Position numbers and translations under genes: made by a program | Source: Phaeobacter bryozoorum | GTDB taxonomy: Bacteria > Pseudomonadota > Alphaproteobacteria > Rhodobacterales > Rhodobacteraceae | Direction: 5' to 3' (one strand) | Length of the DNA stretch: 64,000 nucleotides | Assembly: GCF_041893525.1 (NCBI RefSeq) | Contig: NZ_CP169068.1 | Shown: one piece after another, positions 50,462 through 59,854 of the stretch | Numbering within the stretch: the first letter of the stretch is position 1 | Layout of the letters: each line of letters opens with the position of its first letter | The notes under the pieces: model-generated | Told to the model about the DNA's origin: nothing | The model's database searches: none | The model's input: the letters and a program-made list of their open reading frames with translations, nothing else

Positions 50462-51442
50462 ATGGACAAATACCCGTATCAAAAGCGCGCAGTGCAGTAT
50501 TTGTACCCGCCCATTGAACCCTTTGATCAGCGGATGGTCGATGTGGGGCAGGGCCACCATATCTATATGGAGCAGAGCGGTAATCCGGACGGTATCCCTG
50601 TGGTGGTCTGTCACGGAGGCCCGGGTGGCGGGAGCAGCCCGGCCATGCGGCGGTATTTCGACCCTGACCACTACCGGATTGTGTTATTCGATCAGCGCGG
50701 TTGCGGACGGTCACGGCCGCATGCCTCTTGCGCTGACAATACAACCTGGCACCTGGTCGCGGATATGGAAATCATCCGCCGACTTCTGGGGCTGTCGCGG
50801 TGGATGGTGTTCGGCGGGAGCTGGGGGGCAACTTTGTCGCTGATCTATGCCCAGACCCATCCCGAGCGGGTGCGCCATCTGATCCTGCGCGGCGTCTTCC
50901 TGATGACCAAGTCAGAGCTGGACTGGTTCTACGGTGGTGGTGCTGGCCGTTTCTGGCCGGAGACCTGGTCGCGTTTTGTCTCGATGATCCCCGATGGTGA
51001 GCGGGGCGATCTGATCGCCGCCTATAACAGACGGCTGTTTTCCGGCGATATGGCTGAGGAGATCCTGTTCGGCCGGGCTTGGTCGGCATGGGAGAACGCG
51101 TTGGCCTCGATCCATTCCAACGGCACATCGGGCGAAAGCCCGGGCGACTACGCGCGCGCCTTTGCACGACTGGAGAATCACTATTTCATCAATGGCGGGT
51201 TTCTCGACTACGATGGTCAGATCTTTGCCAATATGGGGCGCATATCGCATATTCCCGGCATCATCGTGCAGGGGCGGTATGATATGATTTGTCCGCCGAC
51301 CTCCGCCTGGCGATTGAAAGAGCTGTGGCCAAATGCCGAGTTGAAGATGGTGCGCAATGCGGGCCATGCTCTGTCCGAACCGGGAATCAGCGCCGAGCTG
51401 GTGCGCGCAATGGACCAGATTGCAGAGGAGCAGGAGCCATGA
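50462..51442 (+). CDS. pip: Proline iminopeptidase
   Basis: The protein is 326 residues, an alpha/beta-hydrolase. It shows VCHGGPGGGSSPAMRRYFDP (oxyanion region), the nucleophile elbow FGGSWGATLSL, and a lid domain, with the histidine near MVRNAGHALSEPG. It releases N-terminal proline from peptides in the cytosol. Its stop overlaps the start of a short peptide-binding protein (ATGA), so peptide use is the shared theme. Confidence 0.94.
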   Translation: MDKYPYQKRAVQYLYPPIEPFDQRMVDVGQGHHIYMEQSGNPDGIPVVVCHGGPGGGSSPAMRRYFDPDHYRIVLFDQRGCGRSRPHASCADNTTWHLVADMEIIRRLLGLSRWMVFGGSWGATLSLIYAQTHPERVRHLILRGVFLMTKSELDWFYGGGAGRFWPETWSRFVSMIPDGERGDLIAAYNRRLFSGDMAEEILFGRAWSAWENALASIHSNGTSGESPGDYARAFARLENHYFINGGFLDYDGQIFANMGRISHIPGIIVQGRYDMICPPTSAWRLKELWPNAELKMVRNAGHALSEPGISAELVRAMDQIAEEQEP

Positions 51443-52281
51443 CACGGATCGACAGGCGTGCGCTGTTCACATCTGGCGCCGCGGCTGCCCTGCTGGCTGC
51501 AACCGGGGCCGCGCTGGCTGATACGCCGCGGCAGGGCGGGATCCTTCGTCTCGCGGTACCGCGAGACGGTGGGCTGATGGATCAGGTCGCTCGTGGGGCC
51601 GTGTTTGACACCTTGATGGAAATTGGCCCTGACGGCTCCTTGCGGCCTGAGCTGGCCAGTCGCTGGAGCAGCAGCCCCGATGCGCGGGTCTGGCAGTTCG
51701 ATATTCGGGCAGATGTGACGTTTCACGATGGAACACCGGTGCGGGCGGCGGATGTGGCGGCGAGCCTGCTGGGCAGCGATATCGGCGATGGCGCTGCTCA
51801 AATCGACATACTCTCGCCCGGTAGCATCCAGATTGTGCTGGGCGCGTCCAATCCGCATCTCCCTTATTTATTGGCCGATGGCCGGTTTGCGATTGCCGCC
51901 GGCGGGGAAACCTCAGGCGACCTCTCAGCGGCAAACGGGACCGGGTGCTACAGGGTGGAGCGCGCGCGCTCTGGGCGCGACTTCCGCGCGGCGCGGGTGC
52001 GGGGGCACTACAAATCCGGTCAGGCCGGTTGGGTCGATACGGTTGAGTTGATCGTGATTCCCGATGCCACCGTGCGGGCTGAGGCGCTGCGGGATGGATA
52101 TGTCGATGTCGCCGCCCTGCCAGCACCCGAAGGTCTCATCTCGCGCGGCAGTTTTCACTACCATCCATCCGTTGATGACATGGCGCTGGCAGCCCGGCGG
52201 GATGTTGGTATGCCTCGGACGATAGGCACTCGGTCGGCTTTGGACGATGGTCGTATTGCGGAACGCTGGTGGCGCCTCTGA
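51439..52281 (+). CDS. Short family 5 extracellular solute-binding protein
   Basis: The protein is 280 residues with a twin-arginine-like signal (TRIDRRALFTSGAAAALLAA, ALADT). DTLMEIGPDGSLRPELASRW, VWQFDIRADVTFHDGTPVRA and YVDVAALPAPEG match the N-terminal half of peptide-binding proteins of ABC importers, which normally have about 500 residues. No permease or ATPase is near. It is coupled to pip. It may be a natural short form or the remains of a larger gene, since the sequence ends cleanly at TGA followed by a terminator. Confidence 0.8.
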   Translation: MTRIDRRALFTSGAAAALLAATGAALADTPRQGGILRLAVPRDGGLMDQVARGAVFDTLMEIGPDGSLRPELASRWSSSPDARVWQFDIRADVTFHDGTPVRAADVAASLLGSDIGDGAAQIDILSPGSIQIVLGASNPHLPYLLADGRFAIAAGGETSGDLSAANGTGCYRVERARSGRDFRAARVRGHYKSGQAGWVDTVELIVIPDATVRAEALRDGYVDVAALPAPEGLISRGSFHYHPSVDDMALAARRDVGMPRTIGTRSALDDGRIAERWWRL

Positions 52282-52420
52282 TCTGGAAGATTTGCAAGCC
52301 TGGGTCCGCACAGAACATGGGTCAGGGGAACTGCCTCTTGCAGTTTGGCCTGATCCGGCGTATATGCCTTTCGTAACAGCGGCGCGTCGGGTTTGACCCT
52401 CAGCTCCACCGGAAAGTTCA

Positions 52421-52443
52421 ACGGGCCGCGCGCCCGTTTTTTT
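52421..52443 (+). terminator. Terminator after the solute-binding protein gene
   Basis: A stem ACGGGC / GCCCGT with loop CGCGC is followed by T7. It ends the pip transcript before rimP. Confidence 0.85.
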
Positions 52444-52471
52444 GTGCCCGAATCACAGATCTGGAATTCGT

Positions 52472-53062
52472 ATGACCAATGACCTGATAGCCAAGGCAGC
52501 CATCGACCGTCGGCTTGCCGAGATCATCACCCCGGTGATTGAAGATCTCGGTTTTGAGCTGGTGCGTATTCGGCTGATGTCTGGCAAGACGACCACCCTG
52601 CAGATCATGGCCGACAAGCCTGAAGGCGGCATCGAGGTGGATGGCTGCGCTGAGATCTCCAACGCGGTCAGTGCGACGCTGGACGTGGAGGATCCGATCC
52701 TTGACAGCTACGCGCTTGAAGTCTCCAGCCCCGGTATCGACCGGCCGCTGACCCGTCTCAAAGACTTCGATATGTTCGAGGGCTATGAGGCCAAGATCGA
52801 GACCAGCGAGCTGATCGACGGCCGCCGCCGTTTCAAGGGCGAGCTGGCCGGTGTTGAGGATGACGAGGTTCTGATCAATATCGAAGAACATGGCGAGACT
52901 GTTACCATCGGCTTGAAATTCGACTGGCTGAGCGATGCCAAACTGGTTCTTACCGATGATCTGATCAAAGAAATGCTGCGTCAGCGCAAGGCTGCCGGCA
53001 CCCTGAACGAAGACGCATTCGACGAAATCGAGGCCGATGGGTCCGAAGAGGAGAAAAAGTAA
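52472..53062 (+). CDS. rimP: Ribosome maturation factor RimP
   Basis: The protein is 196 residues from the ATG at 52472. VIEDLGFELVRIRLM and ISNAVSATLDVEDPILDSYA, then EVSSPGIDRPLTRLKDFDMF, are family hallmarks. It helps 30S subunit assembly. A TAATG overlap couples it to nusA, the classic rimP-nusA-infB order. The acidic C-terminal tail is typical of alphaproteobacteria. Confidence 0.95.
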   Translation: MTNDLIAKAAIDRRLAEIITPVIEDLGFELVRIRLMSGKTTTLQIMADKPEGGIEVDGCAEISNAVSATLDVEDPILDSYALEVSSPGIDRPLTRLKDFDMFEGYEAKIETSELIDGRRRFKGELAGVEDDEVLINIEEHGETVTIGLKFDWLSDAKLVLTDDLIKEMLRQRKAAGTLNEDAFDEIEADGSEEEKK

Positions 53063-54687
53063 TGGCTATCACATCAGCAAACCAGTTGGAGCTTCTGCAG
53101 ACCGCAGAAGCCGTGGCGCGCGAAAAGATGATCGACCCCGGTTTGGTTGTCGATGCGATGGAAGAGAGCCTGGCGCGGGCCGCCAAGAGCCGCTACGGCA
53201 GCGAGATGGATATTCGTGTGTCCATTGACCGCAAGACTGGCCGTGCGACCTTTACCCGCGTGCGGACCGTGGTCGAAGATGACGCGCTGGAAAACTACCA
53301 GGCGGAAATGACTGTTGAGCAGGCCAAGCAGTATATGGCCGATCCTTCGGTTGGCGATGTCTTCGTCGAGGAAGTGCCTCCTGTCGAGATGGGCCGGATC
53401 GCTGCCCAGTCCGCCAAGCAGGTGATCCTGCAGAAGGTGCGCGAAGCTGAGCGTGATCGTCAGTACGAAGAGTTCAAGGATCGTGCCGGCACCATCATCA
53501 ACGGCCTGGTCAAACGTGAAGAATACGGCAACGTCATCGTTGACGTGGGTGCGGGTGAGGCGATCCTGCGCCGGAACGAGAAAATCGGCCGCGAGAGTTA
53601 CCGCCCGAATGACCGGATTCGCTGCTATATCAAGGATGTGCGCCGCGAGCCGCGTGGCCCTCAAATCTTCCTGTCGCGGACCGCGCCGGAGTTCATGGCT
53701 GAGCTGTTCAAGATGGAAGTGCCTGAAATCTATGATGGCGTCATTGAGATCAAGGCGGTTGCCCGTGATCCGGGTTCGCGCGCAAAGATTGCTGTGATCA
53801 GCTATGATGGCTCCATCGATCCGGTTGGCGCCTGTGTCGGTATGCGCGGTTCGCGCGTTCAGGCCGTGGTCAACGAACTGCAGGGTGAAAAGATCGACAT
53901 CATCCCGTGGAACGAAGATCAGCCGACCTTCCTTGTGAACGCGCTGCAGCCTGCGGAAGTGTCCAAGGTTGTTCTGGACGAAGAAGCGGGCAAGATCGAG
54001 GTCGTGGTCCCCGAAGAGCAGCTGTCGCTGGCAATCGGCCGTCGTGGTCAGAACGTGCGTCTGGCATCGCAGCTGACCGCGCTTGATATCGACATCATGA
54101 CCGAGGAAGAGGAATCGGCCCGCCGCCAGAAGGAATTCGAGGCGCGTACCAAGCTGTTCATGGAAACCCTGGATCTGGACGAATTCTTTGCCCAGCTGCT
54201 GGTCTCCGAAGGCTTTACCAACCTCGAAGAAGTTGCCTATGTCGAGCTGGATGAGCTGCTGGTTATTGACGGTGTCGACGAGGGCACCGCTCAGGAGCTT
54301 CAGGCGCGTGCGGCTGACTACCTGGAAGCGCAGGCGAAAGCGGCGATTGATGCAGCCCGCGCATTGGGTGCCGAGGACAGCCTGATTGACTTTGATGGTC
54401 TGACGCCCCAAATGATTGAGGCACTGGCCAAGGATGGCATCAAGACGCTTGAAGATTTTGCTACCTGCGCTGACTGGGAGCTGGCCGGCGGTTGGACCAC
54501 CAACAAGGGTGAGCGCGTCAAGGATGACGGCATTCTGGAACCATTTGATGTGTCGCTGGAAGATGCTCAGACTCTTGTCATGACCGCCCGCGTTCTGCTG
54601 GGTTGGGTGGATCCCACCGAACTGGAAGCGGATGCTGAAGACGATGCCGACATCGAAGACGGCGAAGCAGAAGAGGGCGAGGCCTGA
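53062..54687 (+). CDS. nusA: Transcription termination/antitermination factor NusA
   Basis: The protein is 541 residues. The N-terminal RNA polymerase-binding domain is followed by an S1 domain (GTIINGLVKREEYGNVIVD), two KH domains (GACVGMRGSRVQAVVNELQG, SLAIGRRGQNVRLASQLTA) and two C-terminal helix-hairpin repeats with acidic end (EADAEDDADIEDGEAEEGEA). It modulates pausing and termination. A large open frame on the opposite strand (53,074-54,774) is a codon-bias shadow. Confidence 0.96.
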   Translation: MAITSANQLELLQTAEAVAREKMIDPGLVVDAMEESLARAAKSRYGSEMDIRVSIDRKTGRATFTRVRTVVEDDALENYQAEMTVEQAKQYMADPSVGDVFVEEVPPVEMGRIAAQSAKQVILQKVREAERDRQYEEFKDRAGTIINGLVKREEYGNVIVDVGAGEAILRRNEKIGRESYRPNDRIRCYIKDVRREPRGPQIFLSRTAPEFMAELFKMEVPEIYDGVIEIKAVARDPGSRAKIAVISYDGSIDPVGACVGMRGSRVQAVVNELQGEKIDIIPWNEDQPTFLVNALQPAEVSKVVLDEEAGKIEVVVPEEQLSLAIGRRGQNVRLASQLTALDIDIMTEEEESARRQKEFEARTKLFMETLDLDEFFAQLLVSEGFTNLEEVAYVELDELLVIDGVDEGTAQELQARAADYLEAQAKAAIDAARALGAEDSLIDFDGLTPQMIEALAKDGIKTLEDFATCADWELAGGWTTNKGERVKDDGILEPFDVSLEDAQTLVMTARVLLGWVDPTELEADAEDDADIEDGEAEEGEA

Positions 54688-54713
54688 ACTCAGGCCTCGC
54701 AGCGAGGATAGCA

Positions 54714-55334
54714 ATGACACGCGGTGGCAGTGACAAAGACCGGTCCGACGGACCGGAGCGAAAATGTCTGGCAACAGGCGAGATCCAGCCCAAAGAAGGG
54801 CTGATCCGCTTTGTTGTTGGCCCCGAAGGTCAGGTTGTTCCTGATGTGATGGGAAAGCTGCCGGGGCGCGGGGTCTATGTGACCTCGACCGAGGCAGCGC
54901 TCCAAACTGCGGTAAAGAAGAAACTCTTTGCCCGCGGTTTCAAGGCGCCGGTGACGGTGCCTGACGGGCTGGTGGATGAAATCAAAGGTCAGGTGCTGCG
55001 GCGCCTGATCGAGCTGATCAGCCTGGCGCGCAAGTCGGGTGATGCGGTCTCTGGCTATGAGAAGGTCAAAGACTGGCTGGCCAAGGAACACGCCCGCGTA
55101 TTGATCCAGGCTTCGGATGGATCAGGACGGGGCAAATCAAAATTGAGCACGCCGCACCGTGGGAAATTCATCGGATGCCTCACTGCGGATGAGCTGGGCA
55201 TGGCCTTTGGGCGCCAAACTGTGATACATGCGGCGCTGGCCTCTGGTGGACTCGGCAAACGTGTTGTAGAGGAAGCGCAACGACTACAAGGTTTGCGCGA
55301 AACGGTGGGCGGCAAGGGCCGCACGGAAGGATAA
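54714..55334 (+). CDS. ylxR: YlxR (DUF448) RNA-binding protein, fused to an L7Ae-like domain
   Basis: The protein is 206 residues. The YlxR part (residues about 10-90) shows RKCLATGEIQPKEGLIRFVV and GKLPGRGVYV. The second part (about 105-190) with LISLARKSGDAVSGYEKVKD resembles L7Ae/L30e-type RNA binding. It sits between nusA and infB as usual, so an RNA-binding role in transcription or ribosome assembly is inferred. The YlxR-L7Ae fusion is common in alphaproteobacteria. Confidence 0.85.
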   Translation: MTRGGSDKDRSDGPERKCLATGEIQPKEGLIRFVVGPEGQVVPDVMGKLPGRGVYVTSTEAALQTAVKKKLFARGFKAPVTVPDGLVDEIKGQVLRRLIELISLARKSGDAVSGYEKVKDWLAKEHARVLIQASDGSGRGKSKLSTPHRGKFIGCLTADELGMAFGRQTVIHAALASGGLGKRVVEEAQRLQGLRETVGGKGRTEG

Positions 55335-55342
55335 AGAGCTTT

Positions 55343-57823
55343 ATGAGCGATAGTGACGGCAAAAAGACGTTGGGTCTTCGTGGTGGGTCCCGGCCCGGGA
55401 ATGTGAAACAGAGCTTCAGCCACGGTCGGACCAAGAATGTCGTGGTGGAAACCAAGCGCAAACGCGTTGTGGTCCCCAAGCCGACCGCGGCCAAGGGGGG
55501 CTCAGGTGCGACGCCGTCCGGTGACGCATCGCGGCGTCCGGCTGGCATCAGCGATGCAGAGATGGCGCGCCGCCTGAAGGCGTTGCAGGCCGCCAAGGCC
55601 CGCGAAGTAGAAGAAGCGCAGCAGCGCGAAGCCGAGGAAAAGGCCCGTGCCGAAGAGCGTGAGCGCCGCCGGGCTGAACAGGAAGCCAAGGAACGTGAAC
55701 AGCGCGAAGCTGAAGAGCGTGCCCGCCAGAAGGCCGAAGAAGAAGAGCGCAAGCGTGTCGAAGCTGAGGCTGCTGCGCAGCGGGCGGCTACTGATGCCGA
55801 AAAGAAAAAGTCGGAACCGGCTGCGGCCCGTCCCGAGCCGGGCCCGTCTTCGCAGCCTCGTAAGGGGGATCGCGAACGTGATGACCGGCAGAACCGCAAT
55901 GCCAAAGGTCGCAACGAAGGCGGTGGCCGTCGCTCCGGTAAGCTGACACTTGGTCAGGCGACCGGTGGTGAAGGTGGTCGTCAGCGCTCCATGGCGTCGA
56001 TGAAGCGTAAGCAAGAGCGAGCACGCCAGAAGGCCATGGGCTCGGTCGAGCGTGAAAAGGTTATTCGTGACGTCCAGCTGCCCGAGGCGATTGTCGTCTC
56101 CGAGCTGGCAAACCGGATGGCCGAGCGCGTCGGCGAGGTTGTCAAATCGCTGATGAACATGGGCATGATGGTCACGCAGAACCAGACCATCGACGCGGAT
56201 ACCGCCGAGCTGATCATCGAAGAGTTCGGCCACAACGTGGTGCGTGTTTCTGATTCGGATGTTGAAGACGTCATCAAAGAGGTCGAGGACAAGGAAGATG
56301 ACCTTCAGCCGCGTCCTCCTGTGATCACCATCATGGGTCACGTTGACCACGGTAAGACGTCTCTGCTGGATGCGATCCGCGACGCGCGGGTTGTTGCAGG
56401 CGAGGCAGGTGGCATTACCCAGCACATCGGTGCCTATCAGGTGAAAACCGAAGGCGGGGCTGTGTTGAGCTTCCTCGACACGCCTGGCCACGCGGCCTTT
56501 ACCTCTATGCGTTCGCGCGGTGCGCAGGTCACGGATATCGTGGTCCTTGTTGTGGCTGCAGATGACGCTGTGATGCCGCAGACCGTCGAAGCAATCAACC
56601 ACGCCAAGGCGGCGGGTGTTCCCATGATCGTGGCGATCAACAAGATCGACAAGCCGGCCGCAGACCCGATGAAAGTCCGCACCGATCTGCTGCAGCATGA
56701 AGTTGTCGTGGAAGCGATGTCTGGTGAAGTACAGGATGTGGAAGTCTCTGCCGTAACTGGTCAGGGTCTGGACGAGCTGCTGGAAGCCATTGCGCTGCAG
56801 GCGGAAATCCTCGAACTGAAGGCCAATCCGGATCGCGCAGCTCAAGGTGCCGTGATCGAGGCACAGCTGGACGTGGGTCGCGGACCTGTGGCCACGGTGC
56901 TGGTTCAGAATGGCACCCTGCGTCAGGGTGATATCTTTGTTGTCGGTGAGCAGTACGGTAAGGTCCGTGCGCTGATCAATGACAAGGGTGAGCGGGTTCA
57001 GGAAGCTGGCCCCTCGGTTCCGGTCGAAGTGCTGGGTCTCAATGGTACACCCGAAGCAGGCGACGTTCTGAACGTCACCGAAACCGAAGCGCAGGCCCGC
57101 GAGATCGCCGAGTACCGCGCCCAGGCCGCCAAGGACAAGCGCGCAGCGGCCGGTGCCGCGACCACGCTGGAACAGCTGATGCAGAAGGCCAAGGAGGACG
57201 AAAATGTCTCCGAGCTGCCGATCCTGGTTAAAGCTGACGTGCAAGGCTCTGCCGAAGCCATCGTTCAGGCGATGGAGAAGATCGGCAATGACGAAGTGCG
57301 TGTTCGCGTGCTGCACTCCGGCGTTGGCGCCATCACCGAGAGCGATATCGGTCTGGCAGAGGCCTCTGGTGCTCCTGTCATGGGCTTCAACGTGCGTGCC
57401 AACACATCGGCACGGAACTCGGCCAACCAGAAGGGCGTCGAGATCCGCTACTACTCGGTCATCTATGACCTCGTCGACGATGTGAAGGCGGCGGCGTCCG
57501 GCCTGCTGTCAGCTGAGATCCGCGAGAACTTCATCGGCTATGCAGAGATCAAGGATGTCTTCAAGGTATCCAACGTTGGCAAGGTTGCGGGCTGTCTCGT
57601 GACCGAAGGTGTGGCACGCCGCTCCGCTGGCGTCCGCCTGCTGCGTGACAACGTTGTGATCCACGAAGGTACGCTGAAAACTCTCAAACGCTTCAAGGAT
57701 GAAGTGGCAGAGGTTCAGTCCGGTCAGGAATGCGGCATGGCGTTTGAGAATTACGATGATGTCCGCAAGGGTGATGTGATCGAGATCTTCGAACGTGAAG
57801 AAGTGACCCGCACACTCGACTGA
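55343..57823 (+). CDS. infB: Translation initiation factor IF-2
   Basis: The protein is 826 residues. A long charged, Arg/Glu-rich helical N-terminal region (residues about 60-230) precedes the G domain with GHVDHGKTSLLDAI, DTPGHAAF and INKIDKP. Domains II to IV follow and end near VIEIFEREEVTRTLD. It delivers initiator tRNA to the 30S subunit and promotes 70S joining. It ends with a strong terminator. truB and rpsO, often next in this operon, are not here. Confidence 0.96.
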   Translation: MSDSDGKKTLGLRGGSRPGNVKQSFSHGRTKNVVVETKRKRVVVPKPTAAKGGSGATPSGDASRRPAGISDAEMARRLKALQAAKAREVEEAQQREAEEKARAEERERRRAEQEAKEREQREAEERARQKAEEEERKRVEAEAAAQRAATDAEKKKSEPAAARPEPGPSSQPRKGDRERDDRQNRNAKGRNEGGGRRSGKLTLGQATGGEGGRQRSMASMKRKQERARQKAMGSVEREKVIRDVQLPEAIVVSELANRMAERVGEVVKSLMNMGMMVTQNQTIDADTAELIIEEFGHNVVRVSDSDVEDVIKEVEDKEDDLQPRPPVITIMGHVDHGKTSLLDAIRDARVVAGEAGGITQHIGAYQVKTEGGAVLSFLDTPGHAAFTSMRSRGAQVTDIVVLVVAADDAVMPQTVEAINHAKAAGVPMIVAINKIDKPAADPMKVRTDLLQHEVVVEAMSGEVQDVEVSAVTGQGLDELLEAIALQAEILELKANPDRAAQGAVIEAQLDVGRGPVATVLVQNGTLRQGDIFVVGEQYGKVRALINDKGERVQEAGPSVPVEVLGLNGTPEAGDVLNVTETEAQAREIAEYRAQAAKDKRAAAGAATTLEQLMQKAKEDENVSELPILVKADVQGSAEAIVQAMEKIGNDEVRVRVLHSGVGAITESDIGLAEASGAPVMGFNVRANTSARNSANQKGVEIRYYSVIYDLVDDVKAAASGLLSAEIRENFIGYAEIKDVFKVSNVGKVAGCLVTEGVARRSAGVRLLRDNVVIHEGTLKTLKRFKDEVAEVQSGQECGMAFENYDDVRKGDVIEIFEREEVTRTLD

Positions 57824-57844
57824 TCCACGATCATAGCATGAATA

Positions 57845-57878
57845 AAAAAACCCCGGCCAAACCAGGTCGGGGTTTTTT
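57845..57878. terminator. Bidirectional terminator after infB
   Basis: An 11 bp stem AAAAAACCCCG / CGGGGTTTTTT with a 12-base loop has A6 on one side and T6 on the other. It closes the rimP-nusA-ylxR-infB operon and the convergent small ORF. Confidence 0.9.
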
Positions 57879-57929
57879 CGTGACTGGTTCAGGGAGGAGA
57901 AACCAGTCTGCTAAGGAGAGTGTGGGGGA

Positions 57930-58064
57930 TCAGGCGGCGCGGCCGACCGGTTCACCTTCGTAGGTTTTGCTACCGACGCGCACCGAAATCTTGCCATCGG
58001 GCAAGCTGCGCACGAATGTGCCTTGGATGAAGATAAATGCACCCTGCTTAATCGTTCTGATCAT
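57930..58064 (-). CDS. Small hypothetical protein, 44 residues
   Basis: This leftward frame from ATG 58064 to TGA 57930-57932 reads MIRTIKQGAFIFIQGTFVRS and continues with LPDGKISVRVGSKTYEGEP, then VGRAA. The mix of alternating hydrophobic residues suggests a small beta-rich protein. It lies between two terminators and does not overlap any gene, with GAGGCGG near the start. It is too short for a standard 60-residue cutoff. I believe it is real because it fills the gap exactly, but function is unknown. Confidence 0.55.
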   Translation of the reverse strand: MIRTIKQGAFIFIQGTFVRSLPDGKISVRVGSKTYEGEPVGRAA

Positions 58065-58227
58065 GATCGCTACCGCCTCTTGCCGTCAGAAATACCGACA
58101 TTACGCTGCCTGTTGGCTCTCAGGGTTAACGAAAAAAGTTAATGATTGATTGATGCACGTGAAGGATACCGCCGCAGGACGCGGCGGCGGCTAAGCCGTT
58201 CTGTGCGGGAAACCGGGCAGACCGGAA
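58065..58227. other. Gap between the small ORF and mutT
   Basis: This 163-base gap holds a hairpin CCGCCGC / GCGGCGG (about 58168-58189) and an inverted repeat GTTAAC / GTTAA with an A-rich loop (58125-58142). The GC hairpin may end the mutT-argJ transcript. I see no other gene. Confidence 0.4.
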
Positions 58228-58626
58228 CTAGAGCCAGTCCCGCAGGATCGGGATCAGCGGCACATCGGCCGCCGGCATGGGGTAATCACGCAGGTTCTGC
58301 GCGCGGACCCATTTCAGTGTCTGCCCTTCTTTCGCCTGCGGGATACCCTCCCATTTACGACAGGCAAATAGCGGCATCAGCAGGTGAAAATCTTCATAGC
58401 TGTGGCTTGCAAAGGTCAGCGGTGCCAGACAGGACGCCCAGGTGTTGATGCCGAGCTCCTCTTCCAGTTCGCGGATCAGCGCCGCCTCGGGCGTTTCACC
58501 GGGCTCGACCTTGCCGCCGGGAAATTCCCACAGACCGGCCATCGACTTGCCCTCGGGGCGCTGAGCAAGCAGCACGCGCCCCTCGATATCAATCAGCGCA
58601 ACCGCAGATACCAGTACGGTCTTCAT
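58228..58626 (-). CDS. mutT: 8-oxo-dGTP diphosphatase (MutT-type NUDIX)
   Basis: The protein is 132 residues. LLAQRPEGKSMAGLWEFPGG and the Nudix box GGKVEPGETPEAALIRELEE with ELG are the MutT type. It removes oxidised dGTP and so prevents A-to-C transversions. It overlaps the end of argJ by four bases. The order argJ-mutT is common in Rhodobacteraceae. Confidence 0.92.
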   Translation of the reverse strand: MKTVLVSAVALIDIEGRVLLAQRPEGKSMAGLWEFPGGKVEPGETPEAALIRELEEELGINTWASCLAPLTFASHSYEDFHLLMPLFACRKWEGIPQAKEGQTLKWVRAQNLRDYPMPAADVPLIPILRDWL

Positions 58627-59852
58627 GACCGGTAGTCCGCGTTGATGGTGATATATTGGTGCGTAAGGTCACAGGTCCAAACAGTGCTCTGCCCCTCTGC
58701 CAATCCCAGATCAACCTTGATGACGATCTCCGACTTCTTCATTTCGGCGGCGCCGGCTGCTTCGCGATAGTTTGGCGACACCCAGCCTTTTTCGGCGACC
58801 AGTACATCGCCAAAGGAGATGGACAGCTTGTCCCGATCGGCGGCTGCCCCGGATTTGCCGATTGCCATCACGACGCGGCCCCAGTTCGGATCCTCCCCGG
58901 CAATGGCCGTTTTGACCAGCGGCGAATTGGCAATCGACAGGCCATGAACCTTGGCGTCGTGGTCATTCATCGCGCCGGTCACCTGGATCTCGACGAATTT
59001 GGTCGCGCCCTCACCATCGCGCACCACTTGATGCGACAGGTCCAGCATGACTGCTTCCAGCGCCTCGGCGAATTCAGCATGTCCGGTTACATCAACGCCG
59101 GAGGCGCCAGTGGCACAGAGCATCAGACTGTCCGAGGTCGATGTATCGCTGTCCACGGTGATGCAGTTGAAGGTCCGGTCACAGGTTTGCGACAGAAGCT
59201 CCTGCAACGCCGTCTGCAGCATCTTCGCATCTGTGAAGATATAGACAAGCATGGTCGCCATGTCGGGGGCGATCATACCCGACCCCTTGGCAATCCCCGC
59301 GATAGAGACTGTTTTGCCGTCGATCTCGATTTTCGCGCTGGCCCCTTTGACAAAGGTGTCCGTTGTCATGATCGCGCCGGCAGCAGCTTCGATGGCGGTG
59401 GCGTCCAACCCATCGTTCAGCGCCGCGATCTGGGCGACGATGCGGTCGTGCGGTAGTGGTTCGCCGATGACTCCGGTTGATGCGGTGAACACCCGTGCGG
59501 CCGGAACTCCCGTGCATTCTGCTACACTGCGGGTGATCTCGGCAACCGAGGTTTGACCATAGTGCCCGGTAAAGGCGTTAGAATTGCCGGAGTTCACGAG
59601 GATCGCCGCGCCGTGCGCGGTGTCGTTTTCTGCCGAAGCGAGTTTTGCCTGACAGTCCAGAACGGGGGCGGAGCGGGTCGCGGAGCGGGTAAAGACGCCG
59701 GCGACGGCCGTTCCGGGTGCCATCACCGCGAGCATAACGTCCGTACGATCCTTGTATCTCACGCCGGCGGCTACCGATGCGAATCTAACACCGGTGATTT
59801 CCGGCAGCTCGGGGAAATGGTCTGGTGCAAGCGGAGAGCGGGGCAGTGCCAT
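58623..59852 (-). CDS. argJ: Bifunctional ornithine acetyltransferase / N-acetylglutamate synthase
   Basis: The protein is 409 residues. The self-cleavage site lies in GSGMIAPDMATML, where the threonine becomes the nucleophile of the beta chain. NSGNSNAFTGHYG and the C-terminal FGDVLVAEKGW are family motifs. It recycles the acetyl group in arginine synthesis. It starts two bases before the parvulin stop, so this operon reads parvulin-argJ-mutT. Confidence 0.95.
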   Translation of the reverse strand: MALPRSPLAPDHFPELPEITGVRFASVAAGVRYKDRTDVMLAVMAPGTAVAGVFTRSATRSAPVLDCQAKLASAENDTAHGAAILVNSGNSNAFTGHYGQTSVAEITRSVAECTGVPAARVFTASTGVIGEPLPHDRIVAQIAALNDGLDATAIEAAAGAIMTTDTFVKGASAKIEIDGKTVSIAGIAKGSGMIAPDMATMLVYIFTDAKMLQTALQELLSQTCDRTFNCITVDSDTSTSDSLMLCATGASGVDVTGHAEFAEALEAVMLDLSHQVVRDGEGATKFVEIQVTGAMNDHDAKVHGLSIANSPLVKTAIAGEDPNWGRVVMAIGKSGAAADRDKLSISFGDVLVAEKGWVSPNYREAAGAAEMKKSEIVIKVDLGLAEGQSTVWTCDLTHQYITINADYRS

Positions 59853-59854
59853 TT

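Noticed and set aside
53074..54774. 566-codon open frame opposite nusA
   Set aside because: High-GC codon use of nusA leaves the antisense frame open; composition is unlike any protein family and nusA is certain.
55502..57316. 604-codon open frame opposite infB
   Set aside because: Same shadow effect; no ribosome site, no recognisable motif.
58125..58142. TTAA-N9-TTAA resembling a CtrA box
   Set aside because: CtrA sites need TTAA-N7-TTAA; the 9-base spacing and A-rich loop do not fit.
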